From a virus: a stretch of 24,309 bases of DNA. Shown one piece after another: positions 11,410 through 20,066 of this stretch (its first letter is position 1; each line of letters begins with the position of its first letter). The notes below the pieces were generated by a model, which was not told the DNA's origin, did not search any database, and saw only the letters and a list, made by a program, of their open reading frames with translations. Both the position numbers and the translations under genes were made by a program. The stretch covers positions 29,643-53,951 of the IMG/VR virus record IMGVR_UViG_3300037961_004406; one strand, 5' to 3'.

Positions 11410-13278
11410 TTAAGAAGTTTCACCCCAATTTTCACCAATAGCAACATCTACAACACTAGGTACTTTTAGTTGCATACACTCTTCCATAGTTTTTTTAATA
11501 TTTTTTTCATCTTCTTCTGATTCAACATCGAAACAAAGTTCATCATGTATTTGTAACTTTGGAATATAACCTTGTTTGTAACATTCAACTACTGCAAGTT
11601 TAGTTTGATCGGCAGCCGAACCCTGAATTAATCTGTTCAAGGCCTTATAAGTTTTAGCTCTTTTAATATTATCTTTACCATATTTAGCAACAGCATTTTC
11701 AAAAGATTCTGAAGTCCAAAGTCCCCAGTCTCGTGGTTCCCATTCATCGAATCTACACTTACGTCCAAGTTTAGTTCGTATCACACCCTCTGCATCAGCT
11801 TTCTGCATACATCGGTCAGATAATAATTTAACAAAAGGTACTTTACGATTATACTTTGCAATAATTTTATCGCCCTCTTCTCTATCCAGGCCAAGAGAGT
11901 TTGCTAATTTATTTTTTCCCATTCCATACATTAAACCTAGTCCAATTGTTTTAGCTTGTTTACGATCAATACCAACTAGATCAGCAACAGTTTGATGAAA
12001 ATCTGCTGAAGCATTTGCATAAGCTTCAACAAGTTCATTTGAACCTTCATAGCCTTCACCTATTGATGAAGCATAATGAACCACAAGTCTTGGTTCTTGT
12101 TGAGAATAATCGAAAGAACCCCACTTACAGCCATCATTCGGCATAAACAATCCTCTAATTTTAGGTGCAAACTCTTTATTTCTTGCAGGAAGTTGTTGTA
12201 GGTTTGGGTTAGACATAGACAATCGACCTGACACAGTGCCTCCTGTATCTGATCTTAATTGATTTATTTCTGCATGTATTCTACCATTATTTTGAAATTT
12301 AGTTATTCCTGTTAAAAATGTATTGTGAAACTTGTTTACTTCTCTAGCTTGTACTATAACTTTTGATATTTCATGAGGAGAATTAAACAAATAATTTTGA
12401 GTGAATGATGGTTCTTTTGTTTTTTGAGTTCTTGGATACTCTATACCAAGTTTATCGAAAGCTTCGCCAATTTGTCGAGCAGCCCATATATCTATTTCTT
12501 TACCCACTAACTTTTTTATTCTGTGTAGTAGTTTTTTTTCTTGCTCTGCAAATTCTTTTTTTAGTAGTTCAGCTTTTTCTAAATTGACCTGAATACCCTC
12601 AGACCTCATTTGAATCAGTATTGGTAATAGATCAGATTCTAGTTTCCAAATAGTTTCTAGGCTTTGTGTTCTAATTTCTGTTTTAAATCTCTGCCAAAGA
12701 AGGAGCGTGAGACGTGCATCTTGTTCAGCGTAATGGCCAACATGCTCAGCAGGTAACTTCCACATTTCTGATTTAGCATCTACACCATGACTAGCTGCCG
12801 CTTCTTTTAAATCAGTCTCAGCTTTTACTTCACCCAAGTAGTCCACTGATAAAGCGTTTAAAGAATAAGACCAACGATTCTCATTAATTAAGGCTGCCGC
12901 TATCATTGTATCTACTATTTGTCCGTTGACCGTGATTCCTGAAGCTTTTAACCAACCGACATCGTATTGAGCATTATGAAATATTTTAGTTGATGGTAAA
13001 GCACACACATCTTTCATGTATTTTTTTACTTGCTCAGGTATTAAATTACCTCCACCAAAATGACCAAAAGGAAAATATCCTTGCCAACCTTCTACTGCAA
13101 CAGCGAAACCAATAATCTCACCACGTTTAGTTGCCCAACCTGCACCAAGATTATTATTTATACCATCGTCTTTAGTTTCAAGGTCAATTGCTATTTCAGA
13201 ATATCCTGATAAGTCTTTAAATTCTACTGGTGCTGTCCACATATGTTTTTTAAAATTCATTGTTAATTGTAAACTCAT
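11410..13278 (-). CDS. polA: Family A DNA polymerase with 3'-5' exonuclease domain
   Basis: This is the replicative polymerase of the phage (622 aa). The N-terminal proofreading exonuclease keeps its acidic residues: IDLET (D32, E34), HNAQYD (D106) and HYAEQD (Y183, D187). The polymerase domain has TVSGRLSMSNPNLQQLP near 348-364, motif A FDYSQQE (D390, E395), motif B RKQAKTIGLGLMYG (R439, K443, Y451) and motif C HDE (578-580). By alignment to E. coli Pol I, the Phe762 position is Leu447. There is no 5' nuclease domain, as usual for T7-like phage enzymes. It is the last gene of the leftward replication operon and overlaps the preceding gene by ATGA. Confidence 0.96.
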   Translation of the reverse strand: MSLQLTMNFKKHMWTAPVEFKDLSGYSEIAIDLETKDDGINNNLGAGWATKRGEIIGFAVAVEGWQGYFPFGHFGGGNLIPEQVKKYMKDVCALPSTKIFHNAQYDVGWLKASGITVNGQIVDTMIAAALINENRWSYSLNALSVDYLGEVKAETDLKEAAASHGVDAKSEMWKLPAEHVGHYAEQDARLTLLLWQRFKTEIRTQSLETIWKLESDLLPILIQMRSEGIQVNLEKAELLKKEFAEQEKKLLHRIKKLVGKEIDIWAARQIGEAFDKLGIEYPRTQKTKEPSFTQNYLFNSPHEISKVIVQAREVNKFHNTFLTGITKFQNNGRIHAEINQLRSDTGGTVSGRLSMSNPNLQQLPARNKEFAPKIRGLFMPNDGCKWGSFDYSQQEPRLVVHYASSIGEGYEGSNELVEAYANASADFHQTVADLVGIDRKQAKTIGLGLMYGMGKNKLANSLGLDREEGDKIIAKYNRKVPFVKLLSDRCMQKADAEGVIRTKLGRKCRFDEWEPRDWGLWTSESFENAVAKYGKDNIKRAKTYKALNRLIQGSAADQTKLAVVECYKQGYIPKLQIHDELCFDVESEEDEKNIKKTMEECMQLKVPSVVDVAIGENWGETS

Positions 13279-13436
13279 TTTTTCTTCACTTTGTTTAGTG
13301 CTCTATTTAAATAAACTTGTCGCCAATCTTTATCTTTAGTTTCTTTTGCTTGTTTAGAACATTCTTTAGCTTCTTTACTAAAGCCATTCTTTTCTAACCA
13401 TTCTGCGTGTATTTCCAAAATTTTATTTATTAGCAT
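13275..13436 (-). CDS. Small helical protein upstream of polA (53 aa)
   Basis: Not recognised. The frame MLINKILEIHAEWLEKNGFS continues with a Lys-rich helix and ends YLNRALNKVKKK. It is supported by its place: it begins 14 bases inside the preceding gene and its stop overlaps the polymerase start as ATGA. This is the same coupling used through the operon. Its composition is normal for a phage protein. Confidence 0.7.
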   Translation of the reverse strand: MLINKILEIHAEWLEKNGFSKEAKECSKQAKETKDKDWRQVYLNRALNKVKKK

Positions 13437-13617
13437 TTTTAAATTTTGTCATCCACAACCAATTCCAAAAAGAACCTGACCATCTACCAAATCTACAAAG
13501 CCAAGATTTATTATCCATGTTATCTATTTCTTCTATCTCATGCTCTACACGTAGTTTTTTACGTTCTTCTTTAGGCAGTTTCATAAAAATTTGATATGCC
13601 TTACGATTGTTTTTCAT
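13423..13617 (-). CDS. Trp-rich small protein (64 aa)
   Basis: Not recognised. The N-terminal half is a charged helix (KLPKEERKKLRVEHEIEEID). The C-terminal half holds five Trp residues (SWLCRFGRWSGSFWNWLWM). That segment is unusual and might bind membrane or protein surfaces. GGAGGG precedes the start, which overlaps the DUF3310 gene's stop as ATGA. Confidence 0.65.
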   Translation of the reverse strand: MKNNRKAYQIFMKLPKEERKKLRVEHEIEEIDNMDNKSWLCRFGRWSGSFWNWLWMTKFKNANK

Positions 13618-13862
13618 TTTTTTCCCTCCATGTCATTTAACTTTTTTATTTCTAATTCACAATAATGTTTAATTTTTTCTAAATCTTCGACACCATTCTT
13701 ATAGTTATATCTACAAACATATTTAATTACGTTACCTTGAAAAAACGTAAGATTATTTTTAGATATAAATTCATAAGGTTGAATGGTAAAAAATTTATAA
13801 TGTGAACCTCCTACCTGCCTGTCTTGTGGAAAGGCATCGTCAAATAAACCTTTATCTGTCAT
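13614..13862 (-). CDS. DUF3310 family protein (82 aa)
   Basis: It matches the DUF3310 phage family. GGSHYKFFTIQPYEFISKNN (about residues 18-37) is followed by FFQGNVIKYVCRYNYKNGVEDLEKIKHYCELEI (key residues F41, V45, K47, R51, K55, L61, H66). The family is widespread in phages next to nucleotide and DNA metabolism genes and sometimes labelled a nucleotide kinase, but its activity is not established. The start at 13862 is used because it overlaps the preceding stop. An in-frame upstream ATG would lie inside that gene. Confidence 0.85.
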   Translation of the reverse strand: MTDKGLFDDAFPQDRQVGGSHYKFFTIQPYEFISKNNLTFFQGNVIKYVCRYNYKNGVEDLEKIKHYCELEIKKLNDMEGKK

Positions 13863-14064
13863 CTTGGTAACTTCTAAGTATTTCTTTTTTTTCTTCTGCA
13901 TTTGATATTTTTTCAATTAACTTATCTGCTTCATCAACATGTTGTGGGTGTTCACCAATAGCAACTGGTTTTTCAAGATATATTTTTAAAGTAGCCTCAG
14001 CTTCTGATATTTGAGCATTATATTTATCTTCTAATGCTTGTAATATTAATTGTTTAAACGTCAT
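13852..14064 (-). CDS. Small conserved phage protein with GEHPQHVDE motif (70 aa)
   Basis: The segment VAIGEHPQHVDEADKLIEKI, followed by AEEKKEILRSY, matches a short protein recurring in phages, where it reads much the same. No activity is known to me. It consists of two helices around the motif. GGAGGA precedes the start, which overlaps the helicase stop as ATGA. Its end overlaps the DUF3310 gene by 11 bases. Confidence 0.7.
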   Translation of the reverse strand: MTFKQLILQALEDKYNAQISEAEATLKIYLEKPVAIGEHPQHVDEADKLIEKISNAEEKKEILRSYQDDR

Positions 14065-15692
14065 CTTGTTTCCTCCAAATAAATTAAATAATCTCTTCCA
14101 ATTGGATAGTGATACTTATAATCAGTTGACAGGATATGTAAAGTATTTTTTGCTCTAGAAGCCCCTGTATAATAAACTTTTCTTTCACCACTTTGATCTA
14201 ATTTATTTTTTCTACTAAAATCAGAAGCATAATCATTCTTACTTGCAAGAACAACGTGATCTGCTTCACCACCTTTTACACTGTGTATAGTATCAATAAT
14301 TATTTTTGGTTCTTCATCTAATTGTTTTTGTCCGTACCTTTTTAATAATCTTATAAAATAAATTTTTTGCCTCGATGTAAAATTTCTTCTTAATATCCAC
14401 CACCATTCTTTGTTTCTTTTTTCATCAGGTATTGTAAGACCGCACCATTCTTTTAGTTCTGTAAAGTTATAAGTTTTAAAATCAGGCTGCCCCATCCAAA
14501 ATTTATCTTGTCTAAAAGCGTCCTTCTCTAAGTCTCTGATATATTTGAACATTATTTCTGCATCTGATTTGTTAATAGATTTATCTTTTGTGATTGCTGT
14601 CCACGATTTAATTGCTAACCATTGTTTTCTATCAAAAGATTTATTATTTTTATTGTCACCAAAATATAACCCAGCTTCTTTGGCTGCCATTCTCAATTCG
14701 TTTACAACTTTATTAACTCGTCCTAATATATACCAAGTGCCCTCTTTGCTAAAATCTATTTCTTTAAAATTTAAATATCTTTTTACAAAGCCTTCTTTGT
14801 TAGAGGGTAGATATTCTTTTTCTTCTGAATCTATAATCCCTCTTCTAATTATTTCAGTAAAATGATGAATAGCTTCTCCAAATCTTCTTGTTTTTCTTAA
14901 GACCACCTTTCTTCCAGGAAAGTAAGTTGTAAAGTATTTTGAATCTGCACCATTCCATTGATAGATACCTTGATCATCATCACCTGCTAAATAAATTTTG
15001 TTAGAATTGTTGGCTAATTTAAATAAAACTGACCATTGTAAAGGAGTAAAATCTTGTGCTTCATCTAAAATTAAAATATCTAATGGAGGAAAATCTATTT
15101 CATCTATGGCTTTTTCAATCATATCTGTAAAATCTATAAATGATCTTTCGCCACCTCCTGTTTTATAATGTTCGTAAGTAGCTATTTTTCTTTGAAAAAC
15201 ATCTATGTTATCTTTTTTGTAAGACTCTTGTTTATATACTTTTATTGGGTCTTCCATCCTGTTTCTTGCCTTATCATAAATAGATAAAGACCAATCTTTA
15301 TATACGAAGTCATCATCTTCTAATCTGTTGTCTGATCTTTTGATAATACTTTCTTGTAAAGCGTAATCAATCATACAGCTTTTAATATCAAATACTTCTT
15401 CTGAAAAATATCTTCTACAATACTTGTGTAAGGTTTTAAATCTTGTAAAATTTTCTATGGTATATTGTGGAAAAGCAGCAAGAGCTCTTTCTATTGCAGT
15501 GTTAACAGCTTTATTAGTAAAAGATATAAAAGCAATTTTTTCAGGACGGATACCATTTCTTAAATGTTTTTTTAATATTCTTTCTATTAAAGTGTAAGTC
15601 TTTCCTGTTCCTGGTGGCCCATAAATTTTTATTGTTTTTTTATGAAGTTGTTTTAGTTTTTGAATCTCTGAATTTTCCTGTATGGTATCCAT
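14061..15692 (-). CDS. UvrD/Rep-like superfamily 1 DNA helicase (543 aa)
   Basis: An ATP-driven helicase for phage DNA replication or repair. Seen in order: Walker A GPPGTGKT (25-32), motif Ia SFTNKAVN (about 57-64), motif II DEAQD (210-214) and motif III AGDDDQGIYQW (236-246). Motif V DTIHSVKGGEADHVVL lies near 467-482 and motif VI YYTGASRAKN near 507-516. These place it in the UvrD/Rep group. At 543 residues it is shorter than cellular UvrD, as expected for a phage form. It starts 53 bases inside the primase gene, with GGAGAT before its ATG. It probably acts alongside the primase and polymerase. Confidence 0.93.
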   Translation of the reverse strand: MDTIQENSEIQKLKQLHKKTIKIYGPPGTGKTYTLIERILKKHLRNGIRPEKIAFISFTNKAVNTAIERALAAFPQYTIENFTRFKTLHKYCRRYFSEEVFDIKSCMIDYALQESIIKRSDNRLEDDDFVYKDWSLSIYDKARNRMEDPIKVYKQESYKKDNIDVFQRKIATYEHYKTGGGERSFIDFTDMIEKAIDEIDFPPLDILILDEAQDFTPLQWSVLFKLANNSNKIYLAGDDDQGIYQWNGADSKYFTTYFPGRKVVLRKTRRFGEAIHHFTEIIRRGIIDSEEKEYLPSNKEGFVKRYLNFKEIDFSKEGTWYILGRVNKVVNELRMAAKEAGLYFGDNKNNKSFDRKQWLAIKSWTAITKDKSINKSDAEIMFKYIRDLEKDAFRQDKFWMGQPDFKTYNFTELKEWCGLTIPDEKRNKEWWWILRRNFTSRQKIYFIRLLKRYGQKQLDEEPKIIIDTIHSVKGGEADHVVLASKNDYASDFSRKNKLDQSGERKVYYTGASRAKNTLHILSTDYKYHYPIGRDYLIYLEETR

Positions 15693-17208
15693 CGTCCATC
15701 TCCGTTAGTTTCTCTTCTTTTTTACTTGGTTTATTTCTTTTTATTTCTTGATGATTAATAAACTCAGGCATATCTACTGACCAAATGTTTTTCTCTCCTT
15801 CATAATATTCATGTCTAGTACAATTCAATAATCTTAATGCTTCCATAGAATTGTTAAATGCTTTATTCATTTTCTTTTTCATCCAATTATCTAGCGTTGT
15901 TCTTTTAAAATAACAAATATTTGTTTTAGAATCTAACACAACATAACCATCTTTTAATTTTTTAAAATCATCTTGCTCAATTGTATCTTCAAAAAATTCT
16001 TTTAATGTTTGATATCTCATATCTTCAAGAGTTTCTGCATAATTAAATTCTTCTGACTCTTCTGCTTTCTTAACAAATGCATCAAGAAATAAATCCCACA
16101 TATTAACTTTTTGTCTTCTAGGTAATGTTTTCCATAAAATTTTATAATTTAATAATTTCTTTTTAAAATTTAATTCAGAAGCAAGGTCTTCAGGTTTGAC
16201 CATAATTTTTTCTCCTTGATAATTAAACTGATAAAAAGATTCTTTTATGTCTCTGATAAACATTACATTATCAAACTCATCAATCATAGCAGGAGTTTCC
16301 TGCATAATACCTAATTTTCTTGTGCAACATTTTTCTTTATCGCATAAAGGAGTTTTACATCTTAAATTATAATCTTTTTTACTAACTGATTTTACAACTG
16401 TATTTATAACTTCTTTTTCATCTAAAGGATTAGAAAATATCTGTTTGTTTCTTTGTAATAAAATATCTGTAATTTCTTTTTTGGATAGATTACCATCTAC
16501 CTTTCTCATTTCTAAAACACCAACATTGAATAATAAATCGTTTCTATGATTACCTGACCATTTTTCTTGTATCATTTTTTGTACACAGGGAGGATAGTCT
16601 TTCCAACCCTCTTCAGGTTCATATGAAGTTGCTTTTAAGTTTTTTATTTGTTCTAAAGTTGTGCGTTTAAGTTGTGCCAATTCTAAAAAAGCTTCAACCA
16701 TAACTGGTGTCCCGTCATCGTTGTATGCAAATTCAGTTGTCATTTTTGCATTGAAGTAAGGCATACCCAATGCTTTATTCATAGGAAATACTTCGTTAGC
16801 CATAAAGTATTCGTTATTCCATTTATGTAAAACTTTTAAAACTTCTGCTTTGTCCTCCCAATCTTTTAAAAATAAAAAAATATGAAGGCCTCCTGATTTT
16901 GATCTAACAGGTATTAAGGGTAGTTTGTAATCTTTTATGATATCAATATATTTTTTTGAATTATAATTTTTATAACTTTGAGGATCAACATCTATACATC
17001 CCCATTTAATTTTGTCATCCCGTTCAGGCCTAAGACCAATTACATATTTACCCTGTAAATGATCTTGCCATAAATCGGCAGTCACTGGTTCGTGGAGCGT
17101 GAGGTAATCAGCTTTTCTCTTACCCCTTTCATCTTGGTCACCCGTTAAGGTGACCTTGATGAACTGCTTAGAGTCGCCCTCGAACAACTCTAATAGTCTA
17201 TTTTGCAT
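15640..17208 (-). CDS. AEP-type DNA primase with C-terminal zinc-binding region (522 aa)
   Basis: It has the archaeo-eukaryotic primase core. WGCIDVD (D73, D75) gives the first metal-binding acidic pair. VRSKSGGLHIFLF (S105, H109) gives the S-G-G-x-H nucleotide-binding motif, and FAYNDDGTPV near 160-169 follows in the usual place. Next is a helical PriCT-like segment (GNHRNDLLFNVGVLEM, 219-234). A cysteine cluster C284, C289, C294, C295 probably holds zinc. The last 200 residues are unassigned. Known of the superfamily: primer synthesis, often with polymerase ability. It starts in a TAATG overlap with the preceding gene and is coupled to the helicase. Confidence 0.85.
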   Translation of the reverse strand: MQNRLLELFEGDSKQFIKVTLTGDQDERGKRKADYLTLHEPVTADLWQDHLQGKYVIGLRPERDDKIKWGCIDVDPQSYKNYNSKKYIDIIKDYKLPLIPVRSKSGGLHIFLFLKDWEDKAEVLKVLHKWNNEYFMANEVFPMNKALGMPYFNAKMTTEFAYNDDGTPVMVEAFLELAQLKRTTLEQIKNLKATSYEPEEGWKDYPPCVQKMIQEKWSGNHRNDLLFNVGVLEMRKVDGNLSKKEITDILLQRNKQIFSNPLDEKEVINTVVKSVSKKDYNLRCKTPLCDKEKCCTRKLGIMQETPAMIDEFDNVMFIRDIKESFYQFNYQGEKIMVKPEDLASELNFKKKLLNYKILWKTLPRRQKVNMWDLFLDAFVKKAEESEEFNYAETLEDMRYQTLKEFFEDTIEQDDFKKLKDGYVVLDSKTNICYFKRTTLDNWMKKKMNKAFNNSMEALRLLNCTRHEYYEGEKNIWSVDMPEFINHQEIKRNKPSKKEEKLTEMDDGYHTGKFRDSKTKTTS

Positions 17209-18032
17209 TAGAATGGTGTTGCTTCTGCGTTTACTTTCTTAGGTTCAGCTTTACCATCATCATCAAATGCAACTTTACTAAAGATGTCTTGTTTTTTACA
17301 ACTCTCATAAAAAGCTTTTGATGTTTGTAAAGCGTCTAATTGTTTTGCAGGATCAAGAATTGAATCAAATTCAATTAACCAACCATACCAAGAATTTTGA
17401 CTATTAGATTCTTTAGTCGCTTTAAGTCTATAAACTTGCGACCAAGAAGGCGGAACGAATAAACCATTCTTACCTTTTATTTTTCTACTAATAATCATTG
17501 AATTCCACAACTTAGATTTTTTCTTTTGTGTAGATTTCATGGGAATAAGAGCCATTTCAATAGGTTCATAATTCTCATTTAGTAATTGTACAAAGTGGTT
17601 ACCAGTGTCTTCAACATAATTACCATTCTGTAATCTGTCTTTACCGTCATCACCCTTTGTAGTTTTGGTCATGATAGTAGGATCAGTGTGAATGTTTACT
17701 GGTCTACCCAAACTTTCACCTCTATCTTGCCATTCGTTAAAAGTGTTATTGTAGTGACAAGGCACTGCAAGTACACCTTCTTTTGCTTTATACAAAGATT
17801 GAGTAATCTCATTATAGATATCACCCTGCTTTGCTTTCTCATTATACTTACCATCATCTTCATCTAGTACAGGTGAATTTGAATAAAGTATTTTCAGTAA
17901 AGGTAATCTAGTATCACGAGATGTAATATTTTCCATACCTTGTCCTGATAAAGCTTCTAAGTCCATTTTTACTGGAACCTTAGCTTCTTTTTTTGGTGCT
18001 ACTTCTTTAGTAGCTTTTTGTGCTTCAGACAT
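17208..18032 (-). CDS. Probable replication-associated (possibly ssDNA-binding) protein (274 aa)
   Basis: Not assigned to a named family with certainty. The N-terminal 20 residues are Lys/Ala-rich linker. The central part has beta-rich stretches (GDIYNEITQSLY, GVLAVPCHYNNTFNEW, IEMALIPMKSTQ). The end is FDDDGKAEPKKVNAEATPF. Its acidic run and terminal Pro-Phe resemble the tails of ssDNA-binding proteins. Its place just before the primase, at the head of the replication operon, suits such a role. The start follows AAGGAGG and overlaps the preceding stop as TAATG. The function is inferred from tail and position. Confidence 0.6.
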   Translation of the reverse strand: MSEAQKATKEVAPKKEAKVPVKMDLEALSGQGMENITSRDTRLPLLKILYSNSPVLDEDDGKYNEKAKQGDIYNEITQSLYKAKEGVLAVPCHYNNTFNEWQDRGESLGRPVNIHTDPTIMTKTTKGDDGKDRLQNGNYVEDTGNHFVQLLNENYEPIEMALIPMKSTQKKKSKLWNSMIISRKIKGKNGLFVPPSWSQVYRLKATKESNSQNSWYGWLIEFDSILDPAKQLDALQTSKAFYESCKKQDIFSKVAFDDDGKAEPKKVNAEATPF

Positions 18033-18577
18033 TATTTGTCCTCCTTCTTAATGGTTACACGATTAGCAACGTAAACTCCAAACATATCGTTTGGAACTTG
18101 TTTACCTTCTTGGATTTGTTCTCTTACAAATGTTCTAAGAGTAGCCCAATGAACACCTTCTTTCTGTTTTACATTGTAGCCTTTTTCTTGGGCATCCTGT
18201 ATTACAGCTCTAGCTTGTTCATCTTGACCTTTTCCAAATTCAAGAGTCACGTTGTTTTTGATTAAGTCTCCATGTCCGTTATCTCTCAACCAATTGTGAG
18301 CACGTTCTCTGAAAGACTCTGTGATGTTAGCTTGATAATAAGGTTTAACTTCAACCGAACTACCATCGTTTAGTTTTAACAGGCTTATACCTGCTTCTCG
18401 CATTAAGTTTGGAATTAAATTGTCAGAAAGATTTCTTTCAGCTTCTTTAAGTTTGCTAATTTCTTCTTCAGCCGTTTTTATCTGTTTCTGAGTTTCCAAA
18501 AGCTTATTGCAAGTTTGTGCGATGTCCGCAGACTTCGCTGTATCAACCGTTATGGTTGACTCTGCTTCTAAGTCCAT
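18032..18577 (-). CDS. Coiled-coil protein heading the replication operon (181 aa)
   Basis: Residues about 20-60 form a coiled coil (LETQKQIKTAEEEISKLKEA). A beta hairpin with DGSSVEVKPYYQANI follows. The conserved-looking region is HNWLRDNGHGDLIKNNVTLEFGKG and EGVHWATLRTFVREQIQEG. Similar proteins (W-L-R-x-x-G-F/H-G-D-L-I-K, G-V-H-x-x-T-L) occur near phage single-strand binding or recombination genes, without known activity. AAGGAGG precedes the ATG, and the promoter at 18598-18626 reads directly into it. It is the first gene of the seven-kilobase leftward operon. Confidence 0.65.
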   Translation of the reverse strand: MDLEAESTITVDTAKSADIAQTCNKLLETQKQIKTAEEEISKLKEAERNLSDNLIPNLMREAGISLLKLNDGSSVEVKPYYQANITESFRERAHNWLRDNGHGDLIKNNVTLEFGKGQDEQARAVIQDAQEKGYNVKQKEGVHWATLRTFVREQIQEGKQVPNDMFGVYVANRVTIKKEDK

Positions 18578-18597
18578 ATTAGAACCTCCTTGCGAGG

Positions 18598-18626
18598 TGT
18601 ATAAATTATTTGTTTACTTAAAGCAA
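18598..18626 (-). promoter_or_regulatory. Sigma70-like promoter of the replication operon
   Basis: On the minus strand TTGCTT (18621-18626) and TATACA (18598-18603) are 17 bases apart. The expected start is near 18591, leaving a short leader with AAGGAGG. No terminator hairpin is evident between here and 11,410, so it could drive the whole replication block. Confidence 0.65.
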
Positions 18627-18656
18627 GAAATAAAATAAAAATATTTTTGTTTAAAC

Positions 18657-20066
18657 ATGAAATATATTTACAAGACAAAACCTTTTGAACATCAAAGACA
18701 AGCATTAATAAAAGGTGCTGAGTCAAATAATTTCGCATATTTTATGGAAATGGGTACAGGCAAAACAAAAGTTGCAATTGATAATGCATCTTATTTGTTC
18801 ACACAAAATAAAGTAAAAAATGTTATAGTGATTGCTCCTAATAGTGTTTACTTAAATTGGAAAAAAGAAATTGAAACACATTGTTCTGTTCAGTTTAAAA
18901 TATTAGCACATAAAATTGATAAAATGTTAGACCCACAATTTAACGATCCATTAGATTTAACTTGGTACTTATTTAATGTTGAAGCCATGAGTCATAAGTC
19001 AGGTTTAAAAAAAGTAAAAGAATTATTAACAGCAGCAAATCAAACTATGATGGTTATTGATGAGGCCACAACCATAAAAAATAGAACTGCTAAAAGAACT
19101 AAAAATATTATTGAACTTGGAAAAACTGTTGCTTTTAAAAGAATTTTGACAGGTTCACCAGTAACTAAATCACCTTTAGATTTATATAGTCAGGTTGCAT
19201 TTTTAGACAGAGATTTATTAGGGCATCAATCATTCTATACATTTAGAGCCAGGTACGCTGTCATGCATGAAATTGATATGGGAGGTAGATCAGTTTTATT
19301 ACCTAGATATTATACTAACTTAGAAGAACTAGAACAAAATTTAAAAAAATTTTCTTATAGATGTAGAAAGATAGAGTGTTTAGATTTACCTGATAAATTA
19401 TATACTCAACATTACATTAATTTAAAAGATGACCACAAAAAAGCATACGAACAATTAAAGAGGAATGCGTGGGCCGTGATTCAAAACGAAGAGGTTAGTT
19501 ATTCAAATAAATTAACTGAGATACTTAAATTACATCAGTGTGTAAATGGCCATGTTAAAACTGACGATCATAAAATAATAGAATTTGATGATCCTAAATT
19601 AGATCAATTGTTAGAAGTAATAGAAGAAAACGAAGGTAAATTTATTATATGGGCTAACTACATATATAATATAGAAAAAATTATTAATATTTTAAAGGAT
19701 AGGTATGGAAATGATTCAGTAGTTAGTGTATACGGTGCAGTAGATGCCCGACAAAGAATTAGAAATGTTAAACTCTTCGAAACTTCAGATACTGTCCGTT
19801 TTTTTGTGGGTAATCCTAGTACTGGTGGCTATGGCCTTAATCTTGTTTCTGCCTCCTATGTTGTCTATTATTCTAATTCTTATAATTTGGAAGTGCGTGA
19901 ACAAAGTGAAGACAGAGCTCACAGAATTGGGCAAGATAAAAACGTCTTGGTAATAGACTTACTTGTTAAAGACACAGTAGATGAAATGATTATATCTGCA
20001 TTAAAAAATAAAATTAAACTAAGTGCTAAAACTTTAGGGGAAGAAGCTAAAAAATGGCTTTCTTAA
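18657..20066 (+). CDS. SNF2-type superfamily 2 helicase/translocase (469 aa)
   Basis: A double-stranded DNA translocase of the SNF2/RapA type. Seen: Q-motif-like FEHQRQAL (10-17), Walker A EMGTGKT (31-37), motif Ia VIAPNSVYLNW, motif II DEAT (135-138) in place of the usual DEAH, motif III LTGSP (164-168), motif V GGYGLNL and motif VI EQSEDRAHRIGQ (415-426). Phage members are thought to help replication or remodel protein-bound DNA. The gene runs opposite to the replication operon from an 80-base divergent region. It lacks a Shine-Dalgarno, the bases before ATG being GTTTAAAC, and its -35/-10 elements are poor. Confidence 0.93.
   Translation: MKYIYKTKPFEHQRQALIKGAESNNFAYFMEMGTGKTKVAIDNASYLFTQNKVKNVIVIAPNSVYLNWKKEIETHCSVQFKILAHKIDKMLDPQFNDPLDLTWYLFNVEAMSHKSGLKKVKELLTAANQTMMVIDEATTIKNRTAKRTKNIIELGKTVAFKRILTGSPVTKSPLDLYSQVAFLDRDLLGHQSFYTFRARYAVMHEIDMGGRSVLLPRYYTNLEELEQNLKKFSYRCRKIECLDLPDKLYTQHYINLKDDHKKAYEQLKRNAWAVIQNEEVSYSNKLTEILKLHQCVNGHVKTDDHKIIEFDDPKLDQLLEVIEENEGKFIIWANYIYNIEKIINILKDRYGNDSVVSVYGAVDARQRIRNVKLFETSDTVRFFVGNPSTGGYGLNLVSASYVVYYSNSYNLEVREQSEDRAHRIGQDKNVLVIDLLVKDTVDEMIISALKNKIKLSAKTLGEEAKKWLS

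Noticed and set aside
12405-12587. Hydrophobic 60-codon plus-strand frame inside polA
   Set aside because: It is antisense to a well-supported gene; hydrophobicity arises from reading Lys- and Glu-rich codons backwards.
14545-14865. 106-codon plus-strand frame inside the UvrD-like helicase
   Set aside because: It is antisense to conserved helicase sequence with no ribosome site or family signal.
18020-18265. 81-codon plus-strand frame opposite the coiled-coil gene
   Set aside because: It lies in antisense DNA of a conserved gene and has no independent support.
18584-18598. Hairpin ACCTC/GAGGT masking the ribosome site of the first replication gene
   Set aside because: The upstream arm lies at or before the expected transcription start, so it is probably not in the mRNA.
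9522-18657. Shared GTTTAAAC palindromes (about 9.52, 14.05 and 18.65 kb)
   Set aside because: An AT-rich 8-base palindrome is expected about once in this length, so three copies without common context are weak evidence.
19744-19953. Hydrophobic 69-codon frame inside the SNF2 gene
   Set aside because: It is a shifted frame over helicase motifs V and VI, which are clearly the coding frame.
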